Assembly: GCF_900110465.1 (NCBI RefSeq)
Contig: NZ_FODV01000005.1
Span: forward strand, 1-64,000
Direction: 5' to 3'
DNA: 64,000 nucleotides
From: Halogranum amylolyticum
Lineage (GTDB): Archaea; Halobacteriota; Halobacteria; Halobacteriales; Haloferacaceae
Part shown: positions 34,912 through 43,662 of the stretch, one piece after another
How the letters are laid out: each line of letters opens with the position of its first letter
Position numbering within the stretch: the first letter of the stretch is position 1
Made by a program: the position numbers and the translations under genes
The notes under the pieces: generated by a model
Told to the model about the DNA's origin: nothing
Databases searched by the model: none
Seen by the model: the letters and a program-made list of their open reading frames with translations, nothing else

Positions 34912-35835
34912 ATGCTCGTCTCCATCCCCGTGTCAGAAGTTATGACTGCCGACGTGCGGACGATTGCACCCGATGCGACGGCCCGAGAGGTGGCCGTCAA
35001 ACTCGTCGAGGGAGAGGTCGACTCACTCATCGTGTGCCGAGACAGCGACCCGGTGGGTATCGTCACCGAATCCGACCTCACCCACATCTTGGCTGCCGAC
35101 ACCGACCCCGACACGACGACCGTCTCGGAGTTCGCCTCCGAACCGCTAGTCACGGTCGGCTACGACGACGACATCACGGAGGCGGCGAGACTGCTTCGCG
35201 AAGAGCGAATCGAACATCTCCCGGTCACCGACGGGGACGAACTCGTCGGGATGCTCGCGACGACCGACCTCTCGTACTACCTTCCGCGCTACGCGCGCCC
35301 CGAACCAGCGTCGAAACCACCCGAAGAGACGACGTACGTCGTCCGTCCGGAGACGGCGCTCGAAGACCCCGAGTGGGAATTCGAGTGTCGGTGTCTCGAG
35401 CGGGGGCGCGTCGCCGTCGGCGACGTCGCCGAGTTCACGAAGACCCTCAGTCGGGAGGACGTCGAACGGTTCGCGACGAGCACCGGCGACACGAACCGTC
35501 TCCATCTCGAAGACGAGTACGCCGCGGAGACCCGATTCGGGCGGCGCATCGCCCACGGCGCGCTCGCTGCAGGACTCGTCAGCGCCGCACTCGCTCGACT
35601 CCCGGGGCTGACGGTGTATCTCTCGCAGGATCTCTCGTTCCAGGCACCGGTCGAGATCGGCAGTCGGGCCACGGCCTCCTGTGAGATCGTCGAGGATCTC
35701 GGCGGCGACCGCTACCGACTGACGACCGACGTCTACACCGAAGACGACACGCAGGCTATCGAGGGCGAGGCGGTCGTCCTCATCGACGACCTCCCGGAGT
35801 CCGTGAACGTCGCCGTCGACGAGATCGGCGAGTAA
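34912..35835 (+). CDS. CBS-pair plus MaoC-like hydratase fusion protein
   Basis: A 307-residue protein starting MLVSIPVSEVMTADVRT. Residues 1-120 hold two CBS motifs that typically bind adenine nucleotides. A linker leads to a MaoC/hotdog domain (about 165-300) with the hydratase signature in GDTNRLHLEDEYAAETRFGRRIAHG (within about 215-245), including the Asp/His pair. The fusion suggests a 2-enoyl-CoA hydratase whose activity responds to nucleotide level. The start lies after an AT-rich spacer. Confidence 0.85.
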   Translation: MLVSIPVSEVMTADVRTIAPDATAREVAVKLVEGEVDSLIVCRDSDPVGIVTESDLTHILAADTDPDTTTVSEFASEPLVTVGYDDDITEAARLLREERIEHLPVTDGDELVGMLATTDLSYYLPRYARPEPASKPPEETTYVVRPETALEDPEWEFECRCLERGRVAVGDVAEFTKTLSREDVERFATSTGDTNRLHLEDEYAAETRFGRRIAHGALAAGLVSAALARLPGLTVYLSQDLSFQAPVEIGSRATASCEIVEDLGGDRYRLTTDVYTEDDTQAIEGEAVVLIDDLPESVNVAVDEIGE

Positions 35836-35841
35836 CGACCG

Positions 35842-36999
35842 CTACGCGACGTTGCGTTCGACGAGACTCTCCCCGTCGACGAAACGGTCGCTGTGGAGGT
35901 CGCCGACGTCGACGAGCGACGCGCAGCCGTCACAGACGAGTTCCGCCACGAGCCGTCCCGTCGCCGGCGCGTGCTGGAAGCCGTGGCCGGAGAACCCTGC
36001 GGCGGTGACGAACCCGGGGACTGTCTCCTCGACGATGGGGTGGTGGTCGGGCGTGACGGCGTAGAGGCCGGCCCACCCGCGTCGGATACGAGAGTCGGGA
36101 CCGAAGTAGCCCGCACAGTCGGCGGCGCGTTCGAGCGCCGTCGCGGCCCACTCGAGGTCGATCGACTGGCAGTAGTCGTCGGGGTCTTGGTCCGGATCGG
36201 TCGCCTCGAAGTGTCCGCCGACGATGGCTGCCCCCTCCCGCTCGGGACGGAAGTACGACCCCGTGTCGAGGTCGATCGTCAGCGGAACGTCCTCCGGGAG
36301 GGGCGTCTCGGGGTCGACGACCAGCGCCTGTCGGCGCCGCGGCGCGATGGGGAGATCGACGTCGGCCAGCGCGGCGACGTCCGCCGCCCACGCGCCGGCG
36401 GCGTCGACGACGTGCGTCGCCTCGACGTGTTCGCCGCCCGCGTCGACGCCCGTGACTCGCCCCGCCCCGCCGCGCTCGCGGTGTATCGCCGTCACCGGCG
36501 TCTTCGTGCGAACGTCGACTCCTGCCTCTCGGGCCGCGGTCGCGAACCCTTGGAGGGCGAGATACGGATCGGCGAAGCCGTCGGTCGGCGAGTAGGTGGC
36601 GGCCTGGAACTGCTCTGCGTGCAACGCCGGACAGTGCTCGCGGGCGGTCTCGGGGTCGAGCAGTTCGCTCGGGACGCCCCGCTCCCGCTGCATCGCGACG
36701 TTCTCGCGGAACGCCTCGGCGGTCGCCGCCGTCCGAGCGAGAAAGAGGTAGCCGACCTGCCGGTAGCCGATGTCGACGCCGAACTCCGCCTCGAAGCGGT
36801 CCCAGACCCGCATGCTCTCGACGGAGAGTTCGACGTTCACCGGCGTCGAGAACTGTGCGCGGATCCCGCCGGCCGAGCGCTCGGTGCTCCCACCGCCGAC
36901 GGTCCCCCTCTCGCAGACGACGACGTCTCGGCCGCGAGTCGCGAGGTAGTAGGCGCTCGCGAGTCCGACGATCCCCCCTCCGACGACGACGACGGTCAT
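35842..36999 (-). CDS. FAD-dependent oxidoreductase (DAO/glycine-sarcosine oxidase type)
   Basis: A 385-residue flavoenzyme with the N-terminal dinucleotide motif GGGIVGLASA (7-16), GGIRAQFS, and the C-terminal AGFSGHGFQHAPATGRL that closes the FAD site. This is the D-amino-acid oxidase/sarcosine oxidase fold, and it most resembles glycine or sarcosine oxidase-like proteins; an amine or amino acid substrate is expected. The ATG at 36999 places the Rossmann strand at the very N-terminus. It is divergent from the ornithine-cyclodeaminase-like gene. Confidence 0.88.
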   Translation of the reverse strand: MTVVVVGGGIVGLASAYYLATRGRDVVVCERGTVGGGSTERSAGGIRAQFSTPVNVELSVESMRVWDRFEAEFGVDIGYRQVGYLFLARTAATAEAFRENVAMQRERGVPSELLDPETAREHCPALHAEQFQAATYSPTDGFADPYLALQGFATAAREAGVDVRTKTPVTAIHRERGGAGRVTGVDAGGEHVEATHVVDAAGAWAADVAALADVDLPIAPRRRQALVVDPETPLPEDVPLTIDLDTGSYFRPEREGAAIVGGHFEATDPDQDPDDYCQSIDLEWAATALERAADCAGYFGPDSRIRRGWAGLYAVTPDHHPIVEETVPGFVTAAGFSGHGFQHAPATGRLVAELVCDGCASLVDVGDLHSDRFVDGESLVERNVA

Positions 37000-37076
37000 G
37001 GGGGAGCTACTGCACATCATCTGATAAACGTTGGCACGGGACAACCGCTAACTGGGTCCCGGCGCAACGGGGGAGT

Positions 37077-38051
37077 ATGGTTCGGTTCCTGTCGGACGAC
37101 GACGTCGCCGCCGTACTCGACCTCGAGTCGCTCCTCCCAGTGCTCGAGGAGGCGTTCGTCAAGCAGGGTCGCGGCGAGGTCGAACGCCCGGAGCGCCCGC
37201 ACTACCCCATCGGGAGGGGTCTCGTTGGCGACGACCCGCTCGGGACGGCGCTGACGATGCCGGCCTACGTTCACGGCGCGACCTACTTCGCGACGAAACT
37301 CGCGAGCGTCCACGAGGGCAACGCCGAACGGGGGTTGCCGACGGTGAACGCGACGATCGCACTGGCGGACGCGGAGACGGGGCTGCCGGCGGCCTACATG
37401 GCCGGGACGCGGGTCACTAACGCACGGACGGGCTGTATCGGCGGTCTCGCGGCCGCGCATCTGGCGGCGAGCGAACCGGTCACGCTCGGCGTCGTCGGCG
37501 CGGGGACGCAGGCGCGGTGGCAGACGCGAGCGATCGCCGCGGCGACGGACGTCGAACGCGTCTCCGTCTACTCGCCGAGCGACTCGCGGGAGGCCTGCGC
37601 GGCGGCGCTCCGCGAGGAGGGTCTCGAAGCGACGGCGGTCGACTCGCCGGAGGCGGCGCTCGCAGGGTCGTCGGTGGTCGTCACGGCGACGACGAGCATC
37701 GATCCCGTCTTCGACGGCGACGCGCTCGAACCGGGGACGTTGGTCGTCGCCGTCGGTGCCTACACGCCGTCGATGCGCGAACTCGACGCGAGGACGATAG
37801 AGCGAGCGGCGCGGGTCTTCGCCGACGTCCCCGAGGAGGCCGTCACCGTCGGAGACCTCGCGGCCGTCGGCTTCGAGGTCGAGGACCTCCACCCGCTCTC
37901 TGCGGTCTTCGAGGGGGAGGTCGGCCGAGCGACGGCCGACGAGATACTCGTCGTCGACTCTGTCGGGTCGGCGGTGCTCGACGCCGCGGCCGCCGAACAG
38001 CTGCTCGACCGCGCGAGCGAGGCGGACGTCGGGACGACCATTCCGCTGTGA
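37077..38051 (+). CDS. Ornithine cyclodeaminase/mu-crystallin family protein
   Basis: A 324-residue NAD(P)-binding protein starting MVRFLSDDDVAAVLDLESLL. It has the substrate region LTMPAYVHGATYFATKLASVH, the Rossmann motif GVVGAGTQARWQ (about 140-151) and VTATTS. The family includes ornithine cyclodeaminase, alanine dehydrogenase and ketimine reductases, and this sequence alone does not decide. With the divergent flavin oxidoreductase it could handle amino acids and their cyclic imines, but that is inference. Confidence 0.88.
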   Translation: MVRFLSDDDVAAVLDLESLLPVLEEAFVKQGRGEVERPERPHYPIGRGLVGDDPLGTALTMPAYVHGATYFATKLASVHEGNAERGLPTVNATIALADAETGLPAAYMAGTRVTNARTGCIGGLAAAHLAASEPVTLGVVGAGTQARWQTRAIAAATDVERVSVYSPSDSREACAAALREEGLEATAVDSPEAALAGSSVVVTATTSIDPVFDGDALEPGTLVVAVGAYTPSMRELDARTIERAARVFADVPEEAVTVGDLAAVGFEVEDLHPLSAVFEGEVGRATADEILVVDSVGSAVLDAAAAEQLLDRASEADVGTTIPL

Positions 38052-38122
38052 GCCCCGAACGGGACGGTAACGACCCCACAGTCGAAGTCTCACCGATTGG
38101 GCTGCTATTTCTCGGTTGTCTC

Positions 38123-38176
38123 TACAGATAGCTGGATAGCTGTCTGGAGAAATGTCTGGATATCTCTCTATCTGTA
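38123..38176. repeat. 9-bp inverted repeat and short direct repeats upstream of the parA-like operon
   Basis: TACAGATAG (38123-38131) and CTATCTGTA (38168-38176) form a perfect inverted repeat with a 36-base centre. The centre also contains GATAGCT twice and TGTCTGGA twice. The block lies just before the promoter of the parA-like gene. It could be an operator or a centromere-like site for the encoded proteins; this is inference. Confidence 0.5.
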
Positions 38177-38202
38177 CTCTCCGGTACGAGTGTCTGACGG
38201 AA

Positions 38203-38209
38203 CTTTATG
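38203..38209 (+). promoter_or_regulatory. TATA box of the parA-like operon
   Basis: CTTTATG lies 26-32 bases before the ATG at 38235, the expected distance for a leaderless transcript. Confidence 0.5.
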
Positions 38210-38234
38210 TAGGGTTCTACGGTAGACCCGGCGT

Positions 38235-39083
38235 ATGAAACGGGCTGTCACTCTGTGGAGCGAATCCGGTGGTGTCGGAAAGACGACGTTGGCGACGAAC
38301 ACCGCCGCGGCGCTCGGACGACGCGGTGCCGACGTGCTGGTCGTCGACCTCGACCCGCAACTCGGCAGTCTCACCGACCACGTCGGCTACGGCGAGCTGA
38401 AGACCGGCGACCGCGACCACCTCGGCGACGTGCTCCTCGCGGAGGACGGCGACGCGAGCGACCTCGTCGTCGACGCCGGCGCGTTCGACCTCATCCCCTC
38501 TCACGAGGCACTGGCCAACATCGAAAGCGAGATGGCCGCCCGCGGGACGAACCTCCGAGAGTTCCGCCTCCGGTCGGCGTTGGCGCCGCTGGCAGCGGAG
38601 TACGACTACTTCCTCATCGACCCGCCGGCGACGCTCAACGTGCTCGTCGACAACGCGCTCGTCGCCGCCCGCGACGTCGTCATCCCCATCGAGTTGACCC
38701 GGAAGGGGAGCGTCTCGATCGACGGTCTCGAAGACACGCTCGACAGTATGCAGCGCGGCTTCCAGACGTTCGACGAGGACTTTCGGCTGGGCATCGTCGC
38801 GGTCGTCCCCAACGAGGTGGGCGACTCGAACATCTACCGCGAGGTGCGCGAGCAGTTAGAGGGTGAGGGGAAACCGGTCACGCCGTTCGGTATCCGCAAG
38901 CGCGACGTGCTGAAACAGGCGTGGCAGGCGCAGATGGATCTGTTCACCTTCGCGGAGTCCTCGGAGACGCGCGAACTCCGGGACTACGAGAAGGACCTGC
39001 TCGACCAGTTCGAGGCGGTCGCGCGTATCGTCGAGGAAGGGAGCGTCGACGCCGCGGCGACGCCCGAGGAGGTGGCTCGATGA
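38235..39083 (+). CDS. ParA-like ATPase
   Basis: A 282-residue ATPase of the ParA/MinD family. The P loop is SGGVGKTT (11-18), with Ser where classical ParA proteins have the signature Lys of KGGxGKT. Further family features are DLDPQLGSLTDHV (Walker A' region), FLIDPPATLNVLVDNAL and VPIELTRKGSVS. Members place DNA or protein cargo. It overlaps the next gene by four bases (ATGA), forming a two-gene operon. The replaced Lys may mean altered dimer-dependent ATP hydrolysis. Confidence 0.88.
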   Translation: MKRAVTLWSESGGVGKTTLATNTAAALGRRGADVLVVDLDPQLGSLTDHVGYGELKTGDRDHLGDVLLAEDGDASDLVVDAGAFDLIPSHEALANIESEMAARGTNLREFRLRSALAPLAAEYDYFLIDPPATLNVLVDNALVAARDVVIPIELTRKGSVSIDGLEDTLDSMQRGFQTFDEDFRLGIVAVVPNEVGDSNIYREVREQLEGEGKPVTPFGIRKRDVLKQAWQAQMDLFTFAESSETRELRDYEKDLLDQFEAVARIVEEGSVDAAATPEEVAR

Positions 39084-39481
39084 CGAAAGACGACCGGTAC
39101 GGTTCGGCCGGCGACACCTACGGGTCGAGCGGTGACAGCTACGAGGAGTCGCCGTCGACCGGTCGTAACGGAGGCGACGCGACCCCCGTCCACGAGATAG
39201 ACGACGCCGAGTCGGCGACACAGTCGGACGGGTCCGGCGTCGCCGACCTCCCGTTCATCTTCGCGCGGCGGACGGTGAAGGCAGACCGCGACGCGCTGCC
39301 CGTCTACGTTCGCGAGACGACGGCGGCGGAGCTGGACGAACTGGAACGGGAGATAGACGAGCGGTTCGGCGGCGACGACGTGATGTCGCTCGACGTCCGC
39401 GAGGCGGTGGTGAGAGCCGGGCTTCGGAACGTCGATGACGTCGTCGACGTGATGGAGGCGTGGGGGTACGGCCGCCGTTAG
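39080..39481 (+). CDS. Small partner protein of the ParA-like ATPase
   Basis: A 133-residue protein. The first half is disordered and rich in Gly, Ser, Tyr, Asp (GSAGDTYGSSGDSYEES). The second half is compact (FIFARRTVKADRDALPVYVRE, then helices ending MEAWGYGRR) and could be a small DNA-binding or adaptor domain. I do not recognise a ParB fold. Coupling by ATGA overlap to the ATPase gene makes it the probable cargo adaptor or CopG/ParB-like partner. Confidence 0.7.
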   Translation: MTKDDRYGSAGDTYGSSGDSYEESPSTGRNGGDATPVHEIDDAESATQSDGSGVADLPFIFARRTVKADRDALPVYVRETTAAELDELEREIDERFGGDDVMSLDVREAVVRAGLRNVDDVVDVMEAWGYGRR

Positions 39482-39500
39482 TCGCCGCTACAGGTCCGGA

Positions 39501-40088
39501 TCACTCTTTCTCGCTCGTCTCGCGGTCGAGGTCCCGATAGAAGCCGACGAACGAGTCGTGGTCGTCGACGCCGCCGACGGTCTCGTCGAGGTCGGACTGG
39601 AGCGCTTCGATGCGCGCGGTGAGTTCGGCGTACTCGTCGCTCTCCTCGAGTTCCGACCCTCCTTTCTCCGCTTCGAGGAGCGCCTTCTTCGACGCGAGCG
39701 AGAACAGCTCTTGGACGCCTTCGTCGTAGTCGTTTCGCGTACAGAGCGTCGAGACGGTCTCCCGGAGCGCCTCCTTCGTGACGGGTTTGACGAGGTAGTC
39801 GTCGAACCCCATCGCGACGATGTCGAAGTCCGGTTCGACGGCCGTCACCATCGCGACGCGACAGTCGATACCGCGGTCGCGCACGGCCTCCAGCACTTCG
39901 TCGCCCGACAGGCCGGGCATCCGCCGGTCCAACAGGACGACGTCGACCTCGTCGTCGAGCGCGTCGAGCGCCTCGTATCCTCCGTAGGCGGTCCGAACGC
40001 GGTACTCGCTGCTCAGCCACGTCGCGTACAGGTCGGCGAGATCGCGCTCGTCTTCGACCACGAGGACGAGCGGGGGTGCGTCACTCAT
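39501..40088 (-). CDS. Response regulator with HalX domain
   Basis: A 195-residue protein with a receiver domain (1-120). The acidic pocket is VEDE (11-14), the phospho-acceptor is Asp54 in LLDRRMPG, and the conserved Lys is in DDYLVKPV. A HalX domain follows (about 125-192, VQELFSLASKKALLEAEKGG, coiled-coil-like). This architecture is typical of haloarchaea; the output is not DNA binding by a known fold. No histidine kinase is adjacent, so the partner is unknown. Confidence 0.9.
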   Translation of the reverse strand: MSDAPPLVLVVEDERDLADLYATWLSSEYRVRTAYGGYEALDALDDEVDVVLLDRRMPGLSGDEVLEAVRDRGIDCRVAMVTAVEPDFDIVAMGFDDYLVKPVTKEALRETVSTLCTRNDYDEGVQELFSLASKKALLEAEKGGSELEESDEYAELTARIEALQSDLDETVGGVDDHDSFVGFYRDLDRETSEKE

Positions 40089-40179
40089 TTGTCGGTCAGT
40101 GGTGCCGTGTCAACACTCACGCCCTGCAATGGTCCGTGCGACTATATCAAAATACCACTTGGTGTTCAATTTAGGTCGT

Positions 40180-41277
40180 TCACCGTTCGAGTACGTGGGA
40201 GTTCTCCTCGATCGCCTCGATGGTGATGCGGGTCGCCTCGACCTCCTCGAGCACCGACCCCCAGCCGCCGACGGTGAGCACGTCCCGATCGGTCTCGACG
40301 GAGATGGCGACCTGTCCGGCCAACTGCGACAGCGGCGGCGACCCCTCCGTCGACCCCATCCCCTCGTAGAGGAGATCGACGACGGTTCCGCTGATGGAGA
40401 CGCTCTCGCCCGTGTCGGTCGCGAACCCCTCGACCGTCACCGTGAGTCCGACGCCCGCCTCGAGCAACGGTTCGATGTCGCGGACGCAGCGTCGGATGTC
40501 GGCGTAGGACATCGGTGGGTCGTCGGGGCGGCCGTCGTAGACGACGTCCCACACCTCCCACAGACACGTCTGGAAGTACCAGTGGAACACGTAGGTCAGC
40601 GTGTAGTCGTCCACCAACACGCCGTACTGGTTGAGCGACCCCGCGTGCGGAGCGAAGCAGGTCTCGGTCCGGTCGACGAGGGCGACGAACGGCGTCGGGA
40701 GCTCCCGGTGGCGGACCTCCGTCGCAACGTCTTCGAACGCCGACTGTGGGGGGAGCTCCTGCCTTTCGGTCGGCGGCGTGTGGATCGAGATCTTGACGAT
40801 GGCACCGTTGTCGACGGCTGCCTGCAGCGCCGGACGCAACTCGCGGAACTGCGCAACCGTCACCGAGAGTTGGACCTCGTACTCGGCGTCTCTGATGGTC
40901 GCGGCCGCCCGGTCGAAGACGGTGTCGAACCGTTTGACGATGCTGACCTTGTGGCGGTCGACCTCCGGCTGTTCCCACCGCTCTTCGATCTCGTCGGCGG
41001 CGTCGACGAGCATCTCCGCGCGTCCGCGGAGGTCCGCGAGGACGTCCTCGGGGTTCCGTGCGCGCGCGTGAAGACTATCTTGGTCGTACGTCTCGATGTA
41101 GTCTTTCGACTCCAGATCGCGCAACACGTCGTAGATCCGGGCGGTCGGGACGGCACACGCGTCGGCGAGCTCGGTCGCACTCGCAGAGCCCAACTGAAGC
41201 AGCGTGTTGTACGCCTCGGCCTGATACTGCGAGAGCCCCGCGTCCTCCAGGGCACCCCGTAACTCCGCAGAGTCCAT
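40180..41277 (-). CDS. TrmB family transcriptional regulator
   Basis: A 365-residue regulator with an N-terminal winged helix (about 8-75, YQAEAYNTLLQLGSASATELADAC, then ARIYDVLRDLESKDYIE) and a C-terminal ligand-binding part with PLD-like and small beta domains, as in TrmB-type sugar regulators. The ATG at 41277 begins MDSAELRGALEDAGLS. It probably senses a sugar or related metabolite, but no sugar operon is adjacent. An AT-rich spacer lies downstream (40089-40179). Confidence 0.88.
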   Translation of the reverse strand: MDSAELRGALEDAGLSQYQAEAYNTLLQLGSASATELADACAVPTARIYDVLRDLESKDYIETYDQDSLHARARNPEDVLADLRGRAEMLVDAADEIEERWEQPEVDRHKVSIVKRFDTVFDRAAATIRDAEYEVQLSVTVAQFRELRPALQAAVDNGAIVKISIHTPPTERQELPPQSAFEDVATEVRHRELPTPFVALVDRTETCFAPHAGSLNQYGVLVDDYTLTYVFHWYFQTCLWEVWDVVYDGRPDDPPMSYADIRRCVRDIEPLLEAGVGLTVTVEGFATDTGESVSISGTVVDLLYEGMGSTEGSPPLSQLAGQVAISVETDRDVLTVGGWGSVLEEVEATRITIEAIEENSHVLER

Positions 41278-41474
41278 TATCGAGGGTTCACGCCCCACAC
41301 GGATATTAATGCGTTCCCTCGGCTCGGAGGAGTTTATCGAGGTGTCGTCGACGGCGCCGTATATCCGACCTCGACACGCAGCCGCGTCTCCGCTGTACCG
41401 TCGGCGGCGGCCGCTTCTGTCTGCACTGACCGCCACAACGGATTTGACCGTCCGGCGACAACTCCCGGTGGACC

Positions 41475-41603
41475 ATGAGCGACTTCGAGAGTTACGACTG
41501 TACGAACTGTGGCGAATCGTTCCGCGCGTTAGGCGGATCGAACGCGGCGGAGAACGGGTACTGCAGTCCGAAGTGCGAAGTCGAAGGAGACGGACTCGAC
41601 TGA
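41475..41603 (+). CDS. 42-residue zinc-finger protein
   Basis: A very short frame starting MSDFESYDCTNCGESFRALG with Cys9-x2-Cys12 and Cys30-x3-Cys34, enough for one zinc site. It has normal haloarchaeal codon use and an independent position between divergent genes. Such mini zinc fingers are numerous in haloarchaea. Function unknown. Confidence 0.65.
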   Translation: MSDFESYDCTNCGESFRALGGSNAAENGYCSPKCEVEGDGLD

Positions 41604-41667
41604 CGCGTCACTCGCATCCCCGGGCGACCCTCGTCGTCGACGACGCTCGGGGGCGATCGTCCCGTCG

Positions 41668-43164
41668 CTACTCGTCGGGACTGTAGTTCGGCGCTTCGTC
41701 CGTGATCATCACGTCGTGCGGGTGGCCCTCGGTCTGGCCGGCCGCAGAGACACGAACGAACTGGGATTTCTCCTTGAACGCTGGGATGGTCACGGCACCG
41801 ACGTACCCCATGCCGGACTGCATCCCGCCGACGAGCTGGTGGAGTTCGGAGGCGAGACTCCCCTTGTACGGCGTGGCGGCCTCGACGCCTTCGGGGACGA
41901 ACTCCTCGTCCTCTTCGGCCTCTTTGAGATAGCGGTCGCCGCCGCCGGACTTCATCGCGCCGACGCTGCCCATGCCGCGGTACTGCTTGTACTTCTTGCC
42001 GTTCATCGTGATGACGCGACCCGGCGCCTCGTCGGTGCCGGCGAAGTAGGAACCGAGCATCACCGCGTCGGCACCGGCGGCGACCGCCTTGATGGCGTCG
42101 CCGGAGTAGCGGATACCGCCGTCGGCGATGACGGGGACGCCCTCGGGGGCGGCGACGTCGGCCACCTCGGCGACCGCCGAGATCTGCGGCATGCCGGAGC
42201 CGGAGACGACGCGCGTGGTACAGATCGACCCCGGGCCGATGCCGACTTTGATACCGTCGGCGAAGTCGACGACCGCCTCGGCGGCCTCGCGGGTACCGAC
42301 GTTGCCGACGACGACGTCGGCGTCGACGTTCTCTTTGATCGCGCGGGCGGCGTCGATGACGTTCAGGTTGTGTGCGTGCGCACAGTCGATGAACAGCACG
42401 TCCGCGCCGGCCTCGTCGGCGGCGACGGCACGTTCCTCGTCGAACGGGCCGACGGCGACGCCGCAGAGCAGCGACCCGTCGTCGTCGCGGGCGGCGTTCT
42501 CGTGTTCGCGGCGCTGGAGGATGCCCTGCATCGTGACCAGTCCGACGAGGCGGTTCTCCTCGTCGACGATGGGGACGCGCTCGATCTTGTAGTCGTACAT
42601 CAGCTCGAGCGCCTCACGCGCAGTGACGTCTTCGCCGGCGGTGATGACCTCGTCGGTCATCGCCTCGCGGACGGCGTCGGACTCGCCGACCTCGAGGTAC
42701 GGTCGGATGTCGGTGCCGGAGATGATTCCCAGCACCGTGTCGTCGTCGTCGACGACGGGTGCACCGGAGACGCCCGCACGCTCCATCATCGTGTCGACCT
42801 CGCTGACAGTCTGGTCGGGACTCGCGGTGACGACGTCGTCGCGGGCGATGACGAGTTCGTCGGCACGCTTGATGCGTCCGATCTCCTCGACCATCTCGTC
42901 GACGGTCATGTTTCGGTGGAGAACTCCGAGACCACCTTCGCGGGCCATCCCGATGGCCATGTCGCTCGTAGTGACGGTGTCCATCGCTGCCGAGAGGATA
43001 GGGATGTTGAGCTCGACGTTCGTCGAGACGCGTGTCGAGACGTCGGCGTCGTCGGGTTCGACCCGACTCTCCATCGGGCGGAGCAACACGTCGTCGAAGG
43101 TCAACGACTCGGGTACGCGCAGTTTCTCCGAAAAGGACTCTCGTTCGGGAACGTCGTTCGCCAT
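41668..43164 (-). CDS. guaB: Inosine-5'-monophosphate dehydrogenase
   Basis: A 498-residue enzyme that oxidises IMP to XMP with NAD, the committed step of GMP synthesis. The TIM barrel is split by a CBS pair (about 100-220). The catalytic Cys315 lies in GPGSICTTR and the flap region shows YRGMGSVGAMKSG. The ATG at 43164 (MANDVPERESFSEKL) gives the usual length. The upstream region is AT-rich and presumably holds the promoter. Confidence 0.95.
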   Translation of the reverse strand: MANDVPERESFSEKLRVPESLTFDDVLLRPMESRVEPDDADVSTRVSTNVELNIPILSAAMDTVTTSDMAIGMAREGGLGVLHRNMTVDEMVEEIGRIKRADELVIARDDVVTASPDQTVSEVDTMMERAGVSGAPVVDDDDTVLGIISGTDIRPYLEVGESDAVREAMTDEVITAGEDVTAREALELMYDYKIERVPIVDEENRLVGLVTMQGILQRREHENAARDDDGSLLCGVAVGPFDEERAVAADEAGADVLFIDCAHAHNLNVIDAARAIKENVDADVVVGNVGTREAAEAVVDFADGIKVGIGPGSICTTRVVSGSGMPQISAVAEVADVAAPEGVPVIADGGIRYSGDAIKAVAAGADAVMLGSYFAGTDEAPGRVITMNGKKYKQYRGMGSVGAMKSGGGDRYLKEAEEDEEFVPEGVEAATPYKGSLASELHQLVGGMQSGMGYVGAVTIPAFKEKSQFVRVSAAGQTEGHPHDVMITDEAPNYSPDE

Positions 43165-43662
43165 ATAAATCGTGAACTCTCCCGGGGCAAAAGCGTTGCG
43201 AGTCAGCACGTCCGTGCGTTCTATTCACAGAGAATCCCACCATAATAGTCACGTTTGTGTAACGCGTTCCGGCGGCGGCGGCCCGCGGAGGCGCCCGAAT
43301 CCTGCCCGAATAATCACCCTAGTCACGCGTTCACAATGACGGTGTGTCGAAGAATATTGCCGATTCGCTACGTTCTCAAGGCGAGTTTAAGTAGTGTACT
43401 GTAGTATCTGTTGTCACATGCGGCCACGTCCCACACAACGTTTATTACTTTACTCCCACACAGTTGAGACATGGACTCCGACAGTCTCGCTGCATCGCGC
43501 ATTGCCGGTCAGATGATCCCCGTATCCGGCGTCTCCTTTACAGCGATGTGGCGAACATTTAAACCGGAGTCGAATTTCGGATTTTTCGGATCCGACGGCG
43601 CGGCTTCGGGAGAGTTGCGTTCGTATCGCCGTTTGGCCGATGGTGACGGCCGTTAGTTCCGA
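43165..43662. other. Long spacer with promoter-like elements and one doubtful short ORF
   Basis: About 500 bases between divergently placed genes. It is more AT-rich than its surroundings and has several TATA-like runs (for example TTTAAGTA near 43385 and TTTATTAC near 43440). A 61-codon frame at 43471-43656 sits the right distance after TTTATTAC, but its product (MDSDSLAASRIAGQ, then KPESNFGFFGSDG) has no recognisable features and less typical codon use. I regard it as possible but unsupported. Confidence 0.4.

Noticed and set aside
38123..38176. Possible replication origin or CRISPR-like repeat
   Set aside because: Only two copies of each short repeat, no Orc1/Cdc6 gene and no spacer pattern nearby; treated as a local regulatory or partition-type site instead.
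41716..43245. A 509-codon plus-strand frame opposite guaB
   Set aside because: guaB on the minus strand is unmistakable; the frame has shadow composition (Asp, Val, Arg).
43471..43656. 61-codon frame before the DUF5794-like gene
   Set aside because: A TATA-like element is well placed, but the peptide has no features and unusual codon use; not strong enough to call a gene.
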